Assembly (NCBI GenBank): GCA_017474515.1
Contig: JAFVHN010000035.1
Coordinates: 1-55,262, forward strand
Length of the DNA stretch: 55,262 nucleotides
Origin: Prevotella sp.
Lineage (GTDB): Bacteria; Bacteroidota; Bacteroidia; Bacteroidales; Bacteroidaceae
Reading direction: 5' to 3'
This document shows, in pieces, positions 1 through 7,961 of this stretch. Numbering within the stretch: position 1 is the first letter of the stretch; each line of letters opens with the position of its first letter. The position numbers and the translations under genes are program-made. The notes beneath the pieces are model-generated. The model was not told the origin of the DNA. It saw nothing but the letters and a program-made list of their open reading frames with translations, and ran no database searches.

Positions 1-52
1 GCTTGCGCATCGTATAATAAATAGAGGCCCTAATCACCTCTGTCAATGAAAT

Positions 53-1261
53 ATGTTTAAACAAACCATTCTCACCATTCTCTTTGCCCTCGCACTGCCT
101 TTCCCTGCGCTTGCACAACTTGAAAGCGTGAAGGAACTCACGATGAAGTCGGAGTATTTCAACCACGAGCGGCAGGTGCTCATCTACACACCTGGAGGCT
201 ATCAGCAGTTCGACCAGACCTACTACGATGTCATCTACGTGTTCGACGCGCAGTGCCGCGAGATGTTCGACCTCGTACACTGCCTGCTCAACATGGCCTG
301 CAAGCCCGACCCCGACGGCGGCAGAAGCACAAGTTTCATCATCGTCGGCATCTGCTCGCCTACACTTTGGGACATCAACTATTTCCGCAACCACGACTAT
401 CTGCCCATGCCCCTGCACGGCAACAACGGGTTATTCAGGGAGGGTTACTACTACGGCAAATCGCCCGACCTGAAGAAATTCGTCAAGAATGAGCTGATGC
501 CATACGTGAAGAAGAACTACCGCACGTCGGGACGATCCCTCGGTATCGGCCATTCGCTGAGCGCGTCTTTCGTGCTCGACGCGATGATTACCGACGACCT
601 CTTCGACGACTACATCGCCATATCGCCCAACTGCTGCTACGACGAGTACCGTCTGGCCACGGACATTGAGAACCACCAGTTCAAGAACCGCAAGGCTCCC
701 CGCTTCATCTACGCGTCGATGTCAGGCGAGATTGACAGCGAGCCTGAGTACTGGGGTGACGAGTGGAAGGCGGGCTGGGAGCGTGTCAGCACGTTCCTAA
801 AGGACAAGTCCCACTTCCCCGAAAACACTGTCACATCCGTGCATACCTTCCCCGGCTATTACCATTACAACGGCTTCATGCCCAGCCTCACACAAGCCCT
901 GAACGACTACATCGTTTTCGGCGCCAAGAATTTGGTGAGCTATGTCGGCGAAGAGACCTACCCCGTCCACATCGAACTGCGAGGCAAAAACCTCACGGAC
1001 ACCATCTACATCACTGGCAATCAGGATGCGCTGGGAAATTGGGAGGCGAAAGGCGTTAAGATGCCCATCGTGAGCGATAGCGTGGCCGCCATCGACCTCC
1101 GCCTACATCTGCCCGCTCAGTTCAAGTTCACCCGGGGAAGCTGGGAACGCGAGGCGGTAATAGAAAATGCTGACGCCGGCAACCACATTATTCACGATGC
1201 CCGACATGCCACCCGCGTTTATCGCCTTTGGGAGAGAAATCCCTGGACGGGCGAAGAGTGA
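53..1261 (+). CDS. Secreted alpha/beta-hydrolase esterase with C-terminal starch-binding-like domain
   Basis: Putative carbohydrate esterase of the esterase-D-like (PF00756) class, 402 aa. It begins with a signal peptide ending ALAQ near residue 22, so it is exported. The hydrolase core covers about residues 25-290, and GHSLS places the likely nucleophile at Ser168. The last ~90 residues (YPVHIEL...TGNQDALGNWEAKG...FKFTRGSWE) resemble a CBM20-type beta-sandwich, so it may act on a glycan ester; the substrate cannot be read from the sequence. The start is the ATG directly before the signal peptide. The TGA stop lies inside the GAAGAGTGA repeat motif that opens the following repeat mosaic. It stands alone, with AraC convergent downstream. 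Family is fairly sure; CBM20 assignment is tentative. Confidence 0.75.
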   Translation: MFKQTILTILFALALPFPALAQLESVKELTMKSEYFNHERQVLIYTPGGYQQFDQTYYDVIYVFDAQCREMFDLVHCLLNMACKPDPDGGRSTSFIIVGICSPTLWDINYFRNHDYLPMPLHGNNGLFREGYYYGKSPDLKKFVKNELMPYVKKNYRTSGRSLGIGHSLSASFVLDAMITDDLFDDYIAISPNCCYDEYRLATDIENHQFKNRKAPRFIYASMSGEIDSEPEYWGDEWKAGWERVSTFLKDKSHFPENTVTSVHTFPGYYHYNGFMPSLTQALNDYIVFGAKNLVSYVGEETYPVHIELRGKNLTDTIYITGNQDALGNWEAKGVKMPIVSDSVAAIDLRLHLPAQFKFTRGSWEREAVIENADAGNHIIHDARHATRVYRLWERNPWTGEE

Positions 1262-1723
1262 GGCCCCCTCTTGTCCCCCCGTGGGGGGACCAGTGAAGAG
1301 TGAAAAGTGAAGAGTGAAGAATAAAGCCCCCCTCTAATCCCCCCAAAGGGGGGAAAGATTTTGAAATCTTTAAAGTATGAGTTATGAGATATGAGTTTTA
1401 CTGCCGCCATAGCTCATAATTAATAACTCAAAACTTAAAATCCCTCCTTTCGGGAGGGGCTGGGGGTGGGCTTCCAGTAACGTCTGAACTCCTAAACTCC
1501 CGAACTCCTGAACTACAAAGAGTGAAGAGTGAAAAAAGGCTGCCGCATTAGAACTAATAAATAAAATGCTTTGTCATTTATCATTTAGCGAAGCGCAAAT
1601 TTTACTGCCGCCATTTAAAAGTGAAAAGTGAAGAGTGAAGAGTTAAAAATTTGCTGCCGCCATCGGTAACGTCTGAACTCCTGAACTCCTAAACTCCTAA
1701 ACTCCTTTGTTATTTTTCATTTA
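1262..1723. repeat. Intergenic repeat mosaic (no gene)
   Basis: No coding sequence. The gap is built from modules that recur elsewhere in the window. C/G-rich stems lie at 1263-1291 and 1326-1356, and the second hairpin of that element at 1441-1472. GTGAARA heptamers lie at 1293-1320 and 1621-1648. An ATGAGTTATGAG / CATAATTAATAACTC pair lies at 1377-1432, TACTGCCGCCAT or TGCTGCCGCCAT blocks near 1399, 1599 and 1653, GAACTCCTGAACTCC runs at 1484-1516 and 1672-1706, and two copies of TCATTTATCATTTAGCG (about 1575 and 1719). The second of these runs into the end of the AraC gene. Confidence 0.85.
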
Positions 1724-2638
1724 TCATTTAGCGTAGCGCAACAATTCTTTCCCCAGAAATTCGGAGGGCGTAATGCCGGTAGTGCGTTTGAAGAGCCGTG
1801 TGAAATGGTGCGGGAAGTCGAAGCCGAGCAGTCGCGACGTCTCGCTGACGTTGTGGCCGTTCATAAGCAGGCTCTTGGCCTGGTTGACCACGTAGTTGTG
1901 GATGTATCCGATGGCGGTGCCGCCCGTGGCCTTGCGTACGATGTCGCCGAAATAGCGCGGCGAATAGGCCAGCTCGGCGGCGCAATAGGCAACGGTGGGC
2001 AGGCCGAGCGTCAGTTGGCGGTTCTCGCGGAAATAGTGTTTCAGCAGGTTGTGGAAGCGTTTCAGCAGGTCGTTGCCGACATTGTCCTCCAGCGAGAGCT
2101 GGCGCAGGTAGATGCGGTTGCAATATTCCAATATGAGGTGGAGATAGGCCAGGAGGATGTTTCTGAGCGTGGGCGAGTCGTCGTTATCGGCCAGCTCCTG
2201 CCGCATGAGCGAAACGAGCTGCGTGATGCGTAGCCATTCGTGGGGTTCCATGCGCAGCGAGCCGGTGAAGAAATATGAGAAAAACTGGTAGCGGGCAGTC
2301 TGACGTTCCAGCTCGGAGCCGTGTAGCAGTTCGGGCGACCACAGTAGTGCCCATCCGCTCAGTGAGATGCGCTCGCCGTTGTCCTCCAGTCCGCCTGTTT
2401 GTCCCGGCTCAACGGCAATGATGGAGGCGTCGCTTGCCTGAAGCGTTTTCATGCCGTAGGAGAGGTCTTTGGGAAACTGACGCTGGATGAAAAGGCCATA
2501 CACGCCGTAGTTGTTGAGGCTGTGGCGGAAAGGCGGCAGCTCGTCGTAGTGGATGATGCTCACCAGCGGATGAAGCACGGGGGCATCCACGAACCGCGCA
2601 TAGTCGTTGGGACTGTCAACTTTCAATATCTTCTTCAT
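1724..2638 (-). CDS. AraC-family transcriptional regulator
   Basis: 304-aa transcription regulator. The C-terminal ~100 residues form the AraC/XylS double helix-turn-helix: CAAELAYSPRYFGDIVRK is helix-turn-helix 1, and LLGFDFPHHFTRLFKRTTG followed by TPSEF is helix-turn-helix 2 with its signature. The N-terminal ~190 residues are the effector or dimerisation part (cupin-like in this family, not recognisable in detail). The ATG at 2638 is chosen because the next upstream in-frame start is a TTG that lies inside the -7 box TACCTTTG. The gene is divergent from the 2906-6284 operon, its probable target. The final residues LRYAK and the TGA stop are encoded by a copy of the intergenic repeat also seen at about 1575-1597. 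Confidence 0.9.
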   Translation of the reverse strand: MKKILKVDSPNDYARFVDAPVLHPLVSIIHYDELPPFRHSLNNYGVYGLFIQRQFPKDLSYGMKTLQASDASIIAVEPGQTGGLEDNGERISLSGWALLWSPELLHGSELERQTARYQFFSYFFTGSLRMEPHEWLRITQLVSLMRQELADNDDSPTLRNILLAYLHLILEYCNRIYLRQLSLEDNVGNDLLKRFHNLLKHYFRENRQLTLGLPTVAYCAAELAYSPRYFGDIVRKATGGTAIGYIHNYVVNQAKSLLMNGHNVSETSRLLGFDFPHHFTRLFKRTTGITPSEFLGKELLRYAK

Positions 2639-2644
2639 ACGGGG

Positions 2645-2652
2645 CAAAGGTA
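2645..2652 (-). promoter_or_regulatory. Bacteroidota-type -7 box for the AraC gene
   Basis: On the minus strand this reads TACCTTTG, an exact match to TAnnTTTG. It ends 6 bp upstream of the chosen ATG (2638), so the transcript would have almost no leader. No clean TTTG element lies at the usual distance upstream. Confidence 0.6.
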
Positions 2653-2695
2653 ATAAAAAAAGTGAAAAGGTGAAAAAAGATTGGACTCTTTTTAA

Positions 2696-2802
2696 GTGAA
2701 GAGTGAAGAGTGAAGCCCCCCTCTAATCCCCCCAAAGGGGGGGAAGGCGTACGGGCTCATGGCTCCCCTCCTTACGGGAGGGGCCGGGGGTGGGCTTCAC
2801 TA
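2696..2802 (+). repeat. GTGAARA heptamers plus complete C/G-rich double-hairpin element
   Basis: Three in-phase heptamers (2696-2716) run into a full copy of the C/G-rich element. Its first hairpin has CCCCCC/GGGGGG arms around AAA (2716-2743) and its second has CCCCTCC/GGGAGGGG arms around TTAC (about 2765-2786), ending GGGGGTGGGCTTC. Related copies sit near 27658, 40661, 41677 and, inverted, 48733. It lies between divergent promoters. Confidence 0.8.
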
Positions 2803-2862
2803 ATCTGCGAAATTGGTATATTGTCAGCCAATTTATGTAATGCCTTTTTTAGATGTTATTCG

Positions 2863-2870
2863 TATCTTTG
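2863..2870 (+). promoter_or_regulatory. -7 box for the flavodoxin-lipoprotein operon
   Basis: TATCTTTG matches the Bacteroidota -7 consensus TAnnTTTG and lies 35 bp upstream of the ATG at 2906. A clear TTTG at -33 is missing, which would fit activation by the divergent AraC regulator (inference). Confidence 0.6.
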
Positions 2871-2905
2871 CACTCGAAAAAAATCTTTTGTAACATTGAG
2901 GTAAC

Positions 2906-4027
2906 ATGAAGCATTTTATTTTTATTTTGACTGCCCTGCTGTGCACCTGTTGTTCTTCCGACAACGAGGCAATGGCAGAGGTGCTTTCTCCCCGCACCAA
3001 TGGGGGACAAGGCAAGACGCTTGTGGTGTATTACAGCTATACTGGCAACTGCCGCGAGATAGTGGGCTCGCTGACCTCGCAGATGGAGGCCGACGTGTTG
3101 GAAATCCAGCCCGCGGAAAAGGGCCAGAAGTATGAAGCCAACGGCTATGAGCTGGGGATGGCATTGCTGAACGCCATCAACGCAAATCCCAACGACATAA
3201 GCAGTTATCCCGCCATAGACGCGGTGGTGACATCGGTCGCCGACTATGAGAACATCATCATCGTAACGCCGTTGTGGTGGAGCCAGATGGCGGCCATCAT
3301 GCAGACGTACCTTTTCCAGAACGCACAGGAAATGGCGGGGAAGCATGTGGCATTGATTGTTTCGAGCCACTCGAGCGGCATCAGCGGAGTGGTGAGCGAT
3401 GCCCGGCGGCTTTTGGCCGATGTCAACTGGATGGGCGAAGCATTGTGGATAAATGCCGCCCATCACGCCAACCGTGCCTCGCTCATTGAAAACTGGCTCA
3501 AGACACTGGATTTCGCAGAAGAACAAACTGTTATGGATAAAATGTTTATCACCATCGGCGGGCAGACGCAGAGCGTGACGCTCGTTGAGAATGCCGCCAC
3601 GAAGGCCTTGGTAGAGCGGTTGAAGCAAGCACCGGTCACGGTGACGCTCAACAGCAGCGGCGGTTTTGAAATTTGGGGTGCACTGGGCTTTTCGCTGCCC
3701 ACAAACGACCAGCAGACGACAGCCCAGCCGGGCGACGTCATCCTCTACAACGGCAGCAACATCTGCCTGTTCTATGGCACCAACTCATGGAGCTACACCC
3801 GATTGGGAAAGATTGACGGCCTTTCGGAGAGCGCCCTTCGCACGTTCCTGAAAGCCGGAGAAAGCAACATCAGCGTAACGTTGTCGCTGACTTCGGGCCA
3901 GACGGCCATCAACCAATTATCGGCCACGGGCAAAAAGACCGCGTGTTATTCGGTGAACGGCCAGAAACTGTCAGATACTTCGCATGGCATTTACATCAAG
4001 AATGGAAAGAAAGTATTATCCCAATAA
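2906..4027 (+). CDS. Flavodoxin / cyclophilin-like fusion lipoprotein
   Basis: 373-aa exported lipoprotein: a short hydrophobic leader followed by LLCTCC with the lipid-accepting Cys at 15 or 16. Residues ~37-200 are flavodoxin-like, with the phosphate-binding loop YYSYTGNC and IIVTPLWWSQM in the flavin-contacting region. Residues ~230-335 (VTVTLNSSGGFEIWGALGF... PGDVILYNGSNICLFYG) match the cyclophilin-like fold often joined to such flavodoxins. The last ~30 residues (YSVNGQKLSDTSHGIYIKNG, then KKVL) look like the C-terminal sorting tail common on Prevotella secreted proteins, which is odd for a lipoprotein. It probably carries FMN outside the cytoplasm; the redox partner is unknown. First gene of the 2906-6284 operon. 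Confidence 0.8.
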   Translation: MKHFIFILTALLCTCCSSDNEAMAEVLSPRTNGGQGKTLVVYYSYTGNCREIVGSLTSQMEADVLEIQPAEKGQKYEANGYELGMALLNAINANPNDISSYPAIDAVVTSVADYENIIIVTPLWWSQMAAIMQTYLFQNAQEMAGKHVALIVSSHSSGISGVVSDARRLLADVNWMGEALWINAAHHANRASLIENWLKTLDFAEEQTVMDKMFITIGGQTQSVTLVENAATKALVERLKQAPVTVTLNSSGGFEIWGALGFSLPTNDQQTTAQPGDVILYNGSNICLFYGTNSWSYTRLGKIDGLSESALRTFLKAGESNISVTLSLTSGQTAINQLSATGKKTACYSVNGQKLSDTSHGIYIKNGKKVLSQ

Positions 4028-4032
4028 CATCA

Positions 4033-5196
4033 ATGAGAATAATGTTTAATAGGCTGAAAGTCAAGACAATCGTTTTGACCGCATTGTTGGCAGGCGGTAT
4101 GCTTGCCGGCTGCACAGACAAAGGACAAACCAAATCAGAAGAGAATATGAATACAACGTTGCAACTTACACAAGAGTGGGACAAGACGTTCCCCCTGAGC
4201 GACAAAGTGGACCACAAAAAGGTTACGTTTAAGAACGGCTTCGGCATTGAGCTGGCGGCTGACATGTACACGCCCAAGGGTGTGGCGGAAGGTGAAAAAC
4301 TGGCGGCTATTGCCATTTCCGGGCCTTTTGGCGCGGTAAAAGAACAGAGTTCGGGACTCTATGCGCAGCACATGGCAGAGCGCGGTTTCCTGACCATCGC
4401 CTTCGATCCTTCGTTCACCGGTGAGAGCGGCGGCGAACCCCGTCGCACGGCATCACCGGACATCAATACCGAAGATTTCATGGCAGCCGTGGATTTCCTT
4501 TCAAAACAAGACAATGTGGATGCCGGTCGCATCGGCATCATCGGCATCTGCGGCTGGGGCGGTATCGCCTTGAACGCAGCCGCGGCCGACACACGCATCA
4601 AGGCCACCGTGGCTTCGACAATGTACGACATGACGCGCGTCAGCGGCAATGGTTATTTCGACAGTGAAGACAAAGAGGAATCGCGCCATGCCGCCCGTGA
4701 GGCACTCGCCAAACAGCGCCTGGCCGACCCTTCGGCAATGGCCGGTGGGGTGGTTGACCCGTTGCCCGAAGATGCCCCTCAATTTGTGAAAGACTATTTC
4801 GACTACTACAAAACCACGCGCGGTTATCATGAGCGCAGCGGCAACTCGAACGACGGCTGGCGCGCCATTGGTACGCAGGCCTACGCCAACAGTCGTTTCC
4901 TCTACTATATCAACGAGATACGTTCTGCCGTTCTCGTGATGCACGGCGAGAAAGCACACTCGCGCTATTTCGGCGAGGCCGCCTATAAATATATGGTTGA
5001 AGGCAAAGCTGATGGATATAACTTCATAGGAAAGCCCAATCCCAATCCTCAAAACAAGCAGTTGCTCATCATTCCCGGGGCCACGCATTGCGACCTCTAC
5101 GACGGCGGCTACACCGAGCTGACGGGGGAAGGCCAGCCGAAGAACTTGATACCCTGGGACACACTTTCCGAGTTTTTCAAAGAAAATTTGAAATGA
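4033..5196 (+). CDS. Alpha/beta-hydrolase lipoprotein with Cys nucleophile
   Basis: 387-aa lipoprotein. The start is the ATG at 4033 (an in-frame ATG at 4042 is the alternative), giving a leader that ends LAGC with Cys27. The body is a dienelactone-hydrolase-like alpha/beta hydrolase. The nucleophile elbow is GICGWG with Cys173 where most hydrolases have Ser, as in dienelactone hydrolase. A late Asp (VLVMHGEKAHS region) and His (PGATHCD) complete a plausible triad. The gene starts 5 bp after the flavodoxin gene and its stop overlaps the next start (ATGA), so the three are translated as a unit. Substrate unknown. A GTG further upstream (3943) would extend it into the preceding gene and destroy the lipoprotein leader. 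Confidence 0.78.
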   Translation: MRIMFNRLKVKTIVLTALLAGGMLAGCTDKGQTKSEENMNTTLQLTQEWDKTFPLSDKVDHKKVTFKNGFGIELAADMYTPKGVAEGEKLAAIAISGPFGAVKEQSSGLYAQHMAERGFLTIAFDPSFTGESGGEPRRTASPDINTEDFMAAVDFLSKQDNVDAGRIGIIGICGWGGIALNAAAADTRIKATVASTMYDMTRVSGNGYFDSEDKEESRHAAREALAKQRLADPSAMAGGVVDPLPEDAPQFVKDYFDYYKTTRGYHERSGNSNDGWRAIGTQAYANSRFLYYINEIRSAVLVMHGEKAHSRYFGEAAYKYMVEGKADGYNFIGKPNPNPQNKQLLIIPGATHCDLYDGGYTELTGEGQPKNLIPWDTLSEFFKENLK

Positions 5197-6284
5197 AGAA
5201 AATAACAATCTTTCTGGCGGCACTTTTTATGTTGACACTTCAAACAAAAGGACAAGACATGGCTCTGACAACAAAACAACAGGCGCTCGTGACCATCGCA
5301 GCCAACGAGGCAAAAGGAAACATCGCGGCATTGAAAGCAGCCCTGAACGAAGGACTTGAAAACGGCCTGACGGTGAGCGAGGCCAAGGAGGCCCTTTCGC
5401 ATCTCTACGCCTACACGGGTTTTCCGCGTTCGCTGAATGCGTTAGGTGCTTTGCAACAGGTCATCAATGAGCGCAAAGAGGCCGGACTTCGTGTTGAAGC
5501 AGGCCGCGAGGCCGACCCCCTGCCGAAGGATTACGACGCCCTGGAACAGGGTACCCGCGTGCAGACACAACTCGTTGGCGGCCAGCCGTTTACTTATTCC
5601 TTCGCCCCTCAGACCGACTACTACCTGAAGGCCCACCTCTTCGGCGACATTTTTGCACGCAACAACCTGACGTTTGCCGAGCGCGAGGTCGTCACGGTGG
5701 CCGCCATCTCAGCCCTTCCCGGTTGTGAGCCGCAATTGCGTGCCCACGTGTCAGGGGCAAGGAACATGGGCGTCAGCGACGAGGCGCTAAGGGAAATGCC
5801 TGCCTTGTTGGAAGAAAAGATTGGTATGGCCGAGGCCGAACGACTCCGCGGAGCGTTGGCGGCGGTCTTCGGCAATGACTATAGTCCGGTGCAAACGGTT
5901 GATTTCTCTATTTGGCCGAAGGGAGAACCCAATACCGCCTACGCCAAGTATTTCACCGGAAACAGCTATCTGGCACAAATGGATGGTGGCATGGCCAACG
6001 TTACTTTCGAGCCCCGTTGCCGCAACAACTGGCACATCCACCACAAGCAAGTGCAGGTGCTGATATGTGTTGCCGGCCGCGGATGGTACCAGGAATGGGG
6101 CAAGCCGGCCGTTGCCATGACGCCGGGCACCATCATCGCCATCCCTGCTGAGGCTAAGCACTGGCATGGGGCTGCCAAAGATAGTTGGTTCCAGCACCTC
6201 ACCTTTCATAAAGACGTGCAGGAAGGCGCGTCGAATGAGTGGCTCGAACCGGTAACGGATGAGGTTTACGACAAAGTAGAATAA
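5193..6284 (+). CDS. Secreted carboxymuconolactone-decarboxylase / cupin fusion protein
   Basis: 363 aa, starting at the ATG that overlaps the preceding TGA, followed by a signal peptide ending KGQ (residue ~21). Two carboxymuconolactone-decarboxylase/AhpD-like helical domains follow: residues ~25-115 (KQQALVTIAANEAKG...) and ~135-225 (FAEREVVTVAAISALPG...). The C-terminal cupin at ~260-350 shows metal-ligand candidates NWHIHHKQVQ, a late His pair (AEAKHWHG) and PGTIIAIPA. Such fusions accompany flavodoxin and hydrolase genes in Bacteroidota redox clusters. Here all three products carry export signals, so the pathway probably works in the periplasm or at the cell surface. The reaction is unknown. 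Confidence 0.8.
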   Translation: MKKITIFLAALFMLTLQTKGQDMALTTKQQALVTIAANEAKGNIAALKAALNEGLENGLTVSEAKEALSHLYAYTGFPRSLNALGALQQVINERKEAGLRVEAGREADPLPKDYDALEQGTRVQTQLVGGQPFTYSFAPQTDYYLKAHLFGDIFARNNLTFAEREVVTVAAISALPGCEPQLRAHVSGARNMGVSDEALREMPALLEEKIGMAEAERLRGALAAVFGNDYSPVQTVDFSIWPKGEPNTAYAKYFTGNSYLAQMDGGMANVTFEPRCRNNWHIHHKQVQVLICVAGRGWYQEWGKPAVAMTPGTIIAIPAEAKHWHGAAKDSWFQHLTFHKDVQEGASNEWLEPVTDEVYDKVE

Positions 6285-6292
6285 AAAAGTCA

Positions 6293-6337
6293 GGGAGATT
6301 GGGAATGTAGGTCTAAACGCCTGTTTCCCAATCTCCC
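6293..6337 (+). terminator. Hairpin after the redox operon
   Basis: A perfect 13-bp stem (GGGAGATTGGGAA with TTCCCAATCTCCC, loop 19 nt) starts 8 bp after the stop codon. There is no T-tract after it, so it may be a processing or stability hairpin rather than a strong intrinsic terminator. Confidence 0.55.
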
Positions 6338-6374
6338 AAACTATTAAACGGCCAGTTTCCTAAACTACTAACTC

Positions 6375-6603
6375 AACTTTTTCAAGTTGATGTAGTTCAG
6401 GAGTTACAGTAGTTCAGGAGTTCAGACATTACTTCCGACCTCTGCCGACTGATGGAAATGGAGTTTTCAGAACTATTAAGTTTGAGTTATGAGTTATGAG
6501 TTTTTGCTGCCGTGCATAATTCATAACTAAGAATTCATAATTTAAAAGCATTTTATCTCCTGTAACTCCCGAACTACTGTACTCCAAGAAGTTGAAACTT
6601 GAA
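6375..6603 (+). repeat. GTTCAGGAGTT inverted-arm element, copy 1, with nested insertion
   Basis: The left arm (6375-6427: TCAAGTTGATGTAGTTCAGG...) and right arm (6557-6603: ...CTCCAAGAAGTTGA) match the arms of the copy at 8572-8722, as does the core (ACCTCTGC, TTTTCAGAACTATT versus CCTTCAGAACTATT). Between core and right arm, 6480-6556 holds a separate ATGAGTTATGAG/CATAATTCATAAC module absent from the other copy, which suggests insertion of one repeat into another. Confidence 0.75.
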
Positions 6604-6612
6604 CTACCAATT

Positions 6613-7899
6613 TCACTTTCTTATCTTTTCCATTTTCCGAATCTTGCTCCAAGGGCTTTTGGGATCGCTCTTGTAGGGCGAGACATTGGGGACGAAGAGC
6701 GTGCCCTCTATGCAGAAATGCTTGTCGAAGGTGTCTTTCTTGATTTTCGCCGGTGTGCCGCCAAGCATGGTGACCGACTCCAGTGCCGAGCATCCTTCAA
6801 AGAGGTTGCCGCCCAGTTCTTTCACACCGCTCGGAATTTCGATGCTTCTCAAACTTGAGCACCCGTAGAAGGCGGCGGCGTTGAGGTCCTTGATGGAACT
6901 GGGAAGGGAAATGCTTGCAAGGTTGCTACAGTTCTTGAACAACTTCGTGGGAATGGATGTCAAGCCGTTGGGAATGTTGACAATGCGAAGGTTGTTGCAT
7001 TCCTCAAACACGGACGAACCGAGGGTCTTCACCGAGTTGGGAATGTTGATGCTATCAAGGCTCGAGCAGTTCTTAAACACTTCGTTTTCGATGGTCTTGA
7101 TGGCCGATGAAATGTTGACGTTCACCAGGTTGTTACAATTCTCGAAAAGGCTGTTGGAGAGCTTTGACATCGCCGTTGTTGCGGTGAAAGACTTCAGTGA
7201 AGAACAGTTCTTAAAGCACTCGCTTCCAATGGCCTTAACACCATTTGGAAAAACAATTTCTTCAAGGCTTGAACAGGAGGCGAAAGCGTCGCTGCCTATC
7301 TCTTCAAGTGATGCCGGCAAGTTAACGTCGGTGAGGCTGGTGCAACCCTCGAAAATGTCATTGGGCAGTTTGGTCACACCCATCGGGATGGTGATGTGTT
7401 GCAAGGCCGTACAATTCTTGAACAGGTCGTTGCCCAGGGTTTTCAGGGTTTCGGGCAGTACCACTTCCTTCAGGTTGCTACATCCCTCGAAGGTACTGCT
7501 TTTAAGTTCGCTGATGGAGTGGGGGATGGTTATCGATTCGATGGAGGAGCAGTTCTTGAAAGCATCGGAGCCGATTTTCGTAATGGTGGTGGGAATGGTG
7601 ATGTTCACCAGCGTCACGCAGTCCTTGAAGGCTCCGGCGTCGATTTCCTCCACGTAGTAGGTGACGGAATCCTCGGTGAATTTCTCTGGTATCACCACGT
7701 CGCCGGCATAGAGGTTGGTGCCCGATACCACTTTCGCCCTGTTGTTTTTGGCATCCAGTTTGAAGTTGATGCCGTCAACATTTGCAGTGGGGCTTTTCTT
7801 GATAACGTTCTTCACAGGTGCCGACGTGATGCCGGCAGCATTCATGGCCGGTGTTGTCATAAGGGCCATGAGCAAGAGTGCAGATGGAATGGTTTTCAT
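6613..7899 (-). CDS. BspA-type leucine-rich-repeat surface protein
   Basis: 428 aa with a signal peptide (MKTIPSALLLMALMTTPA...). After an ~85-residue lead-in come about 13 tandem ~23-residue repeats of the LRR_5/BspA type. Each is recognisable as xxFxxC followed by SSLxSIxIPxxV and KxIGSxxF (for example DAFKNCSSIESITIP, KLFKNCSNLASISLP). A short end domain (FVPNVSPYKSDPKSPWSKIR) is typical of the family. BspA proteins are secreted or surface adhesins in oral and gut Bacteroidota; the ligand here is unknown. The start at 7899 is favoured over an upstream TTG because it gives a clean signal peptide and fits the promoter at 7931-7961. Single-gene unit. Confidence 0.92.
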   Translation of the reverse strand: MKTIPSALLLMALMTTPAMNAAGITSAPVKNVIKKSPTANVDGINFKLDAKNNRAKVVSGTNLYAGDVVIPEKFTEDSVTYYVEEIDAGAFKDCVTLVNITIPTTITKIGSDAFKNCSSIESITIPHSISELKSSTFEGCSNLKEVVLPETLKTLGNDLFKNCTALQHITIPMGVTKLPNDIFEGCTSLTDVNLPASLEEIGSDAFASCSSLEEIVFPNGVKAIGSECFKNCSSLKSFTATTAMSKLSNSLFENCNNLVNVNISSAIKTIENEVFKNCSSLDSINIPNSVKTLGSSVFEECNNLRIVNIPNGLTSIPTKLFKNCSNLASISLPSSIKDLNAAAFYGCSSLRSIEIPSGVKELGGNLFEGCSALESVTMLGGTPAKIKKDTFDKHFCIEGTLFVPNVSPYKSDPKSPWSKIRKMEKIRK

Positions 7900-7930
7900 A
7901 ATGTAGATTGTTAATTTCTTGATTGCCGTG

Positions 7931-7961
7931 CAAAAATACGGCTTTTTTATCAATTTGCAAA
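7931..7961 (-). promoter_or_regulatory. Promoter of the BspA-like gene
   Basis: On the minus strand, TTTG (7958-7961), a 19-bp spacer and TATTTTTG (7931-7938) match the Bacteroidota housekeeping consensus TTTG-N19-21-TAnnTTTG. It lies 31 bp upstream of the chosen ATG at 7899. Confidence 0.8.

Noticed and set aside
3943-4032. GTG-initiated upstream extension of the hydrolase lipoprotein
   Set aside because: It overlaps the end of the flavodoxin gene and would bury the lipobox leader; the ATG at 4033 fits a tightly packed operon.
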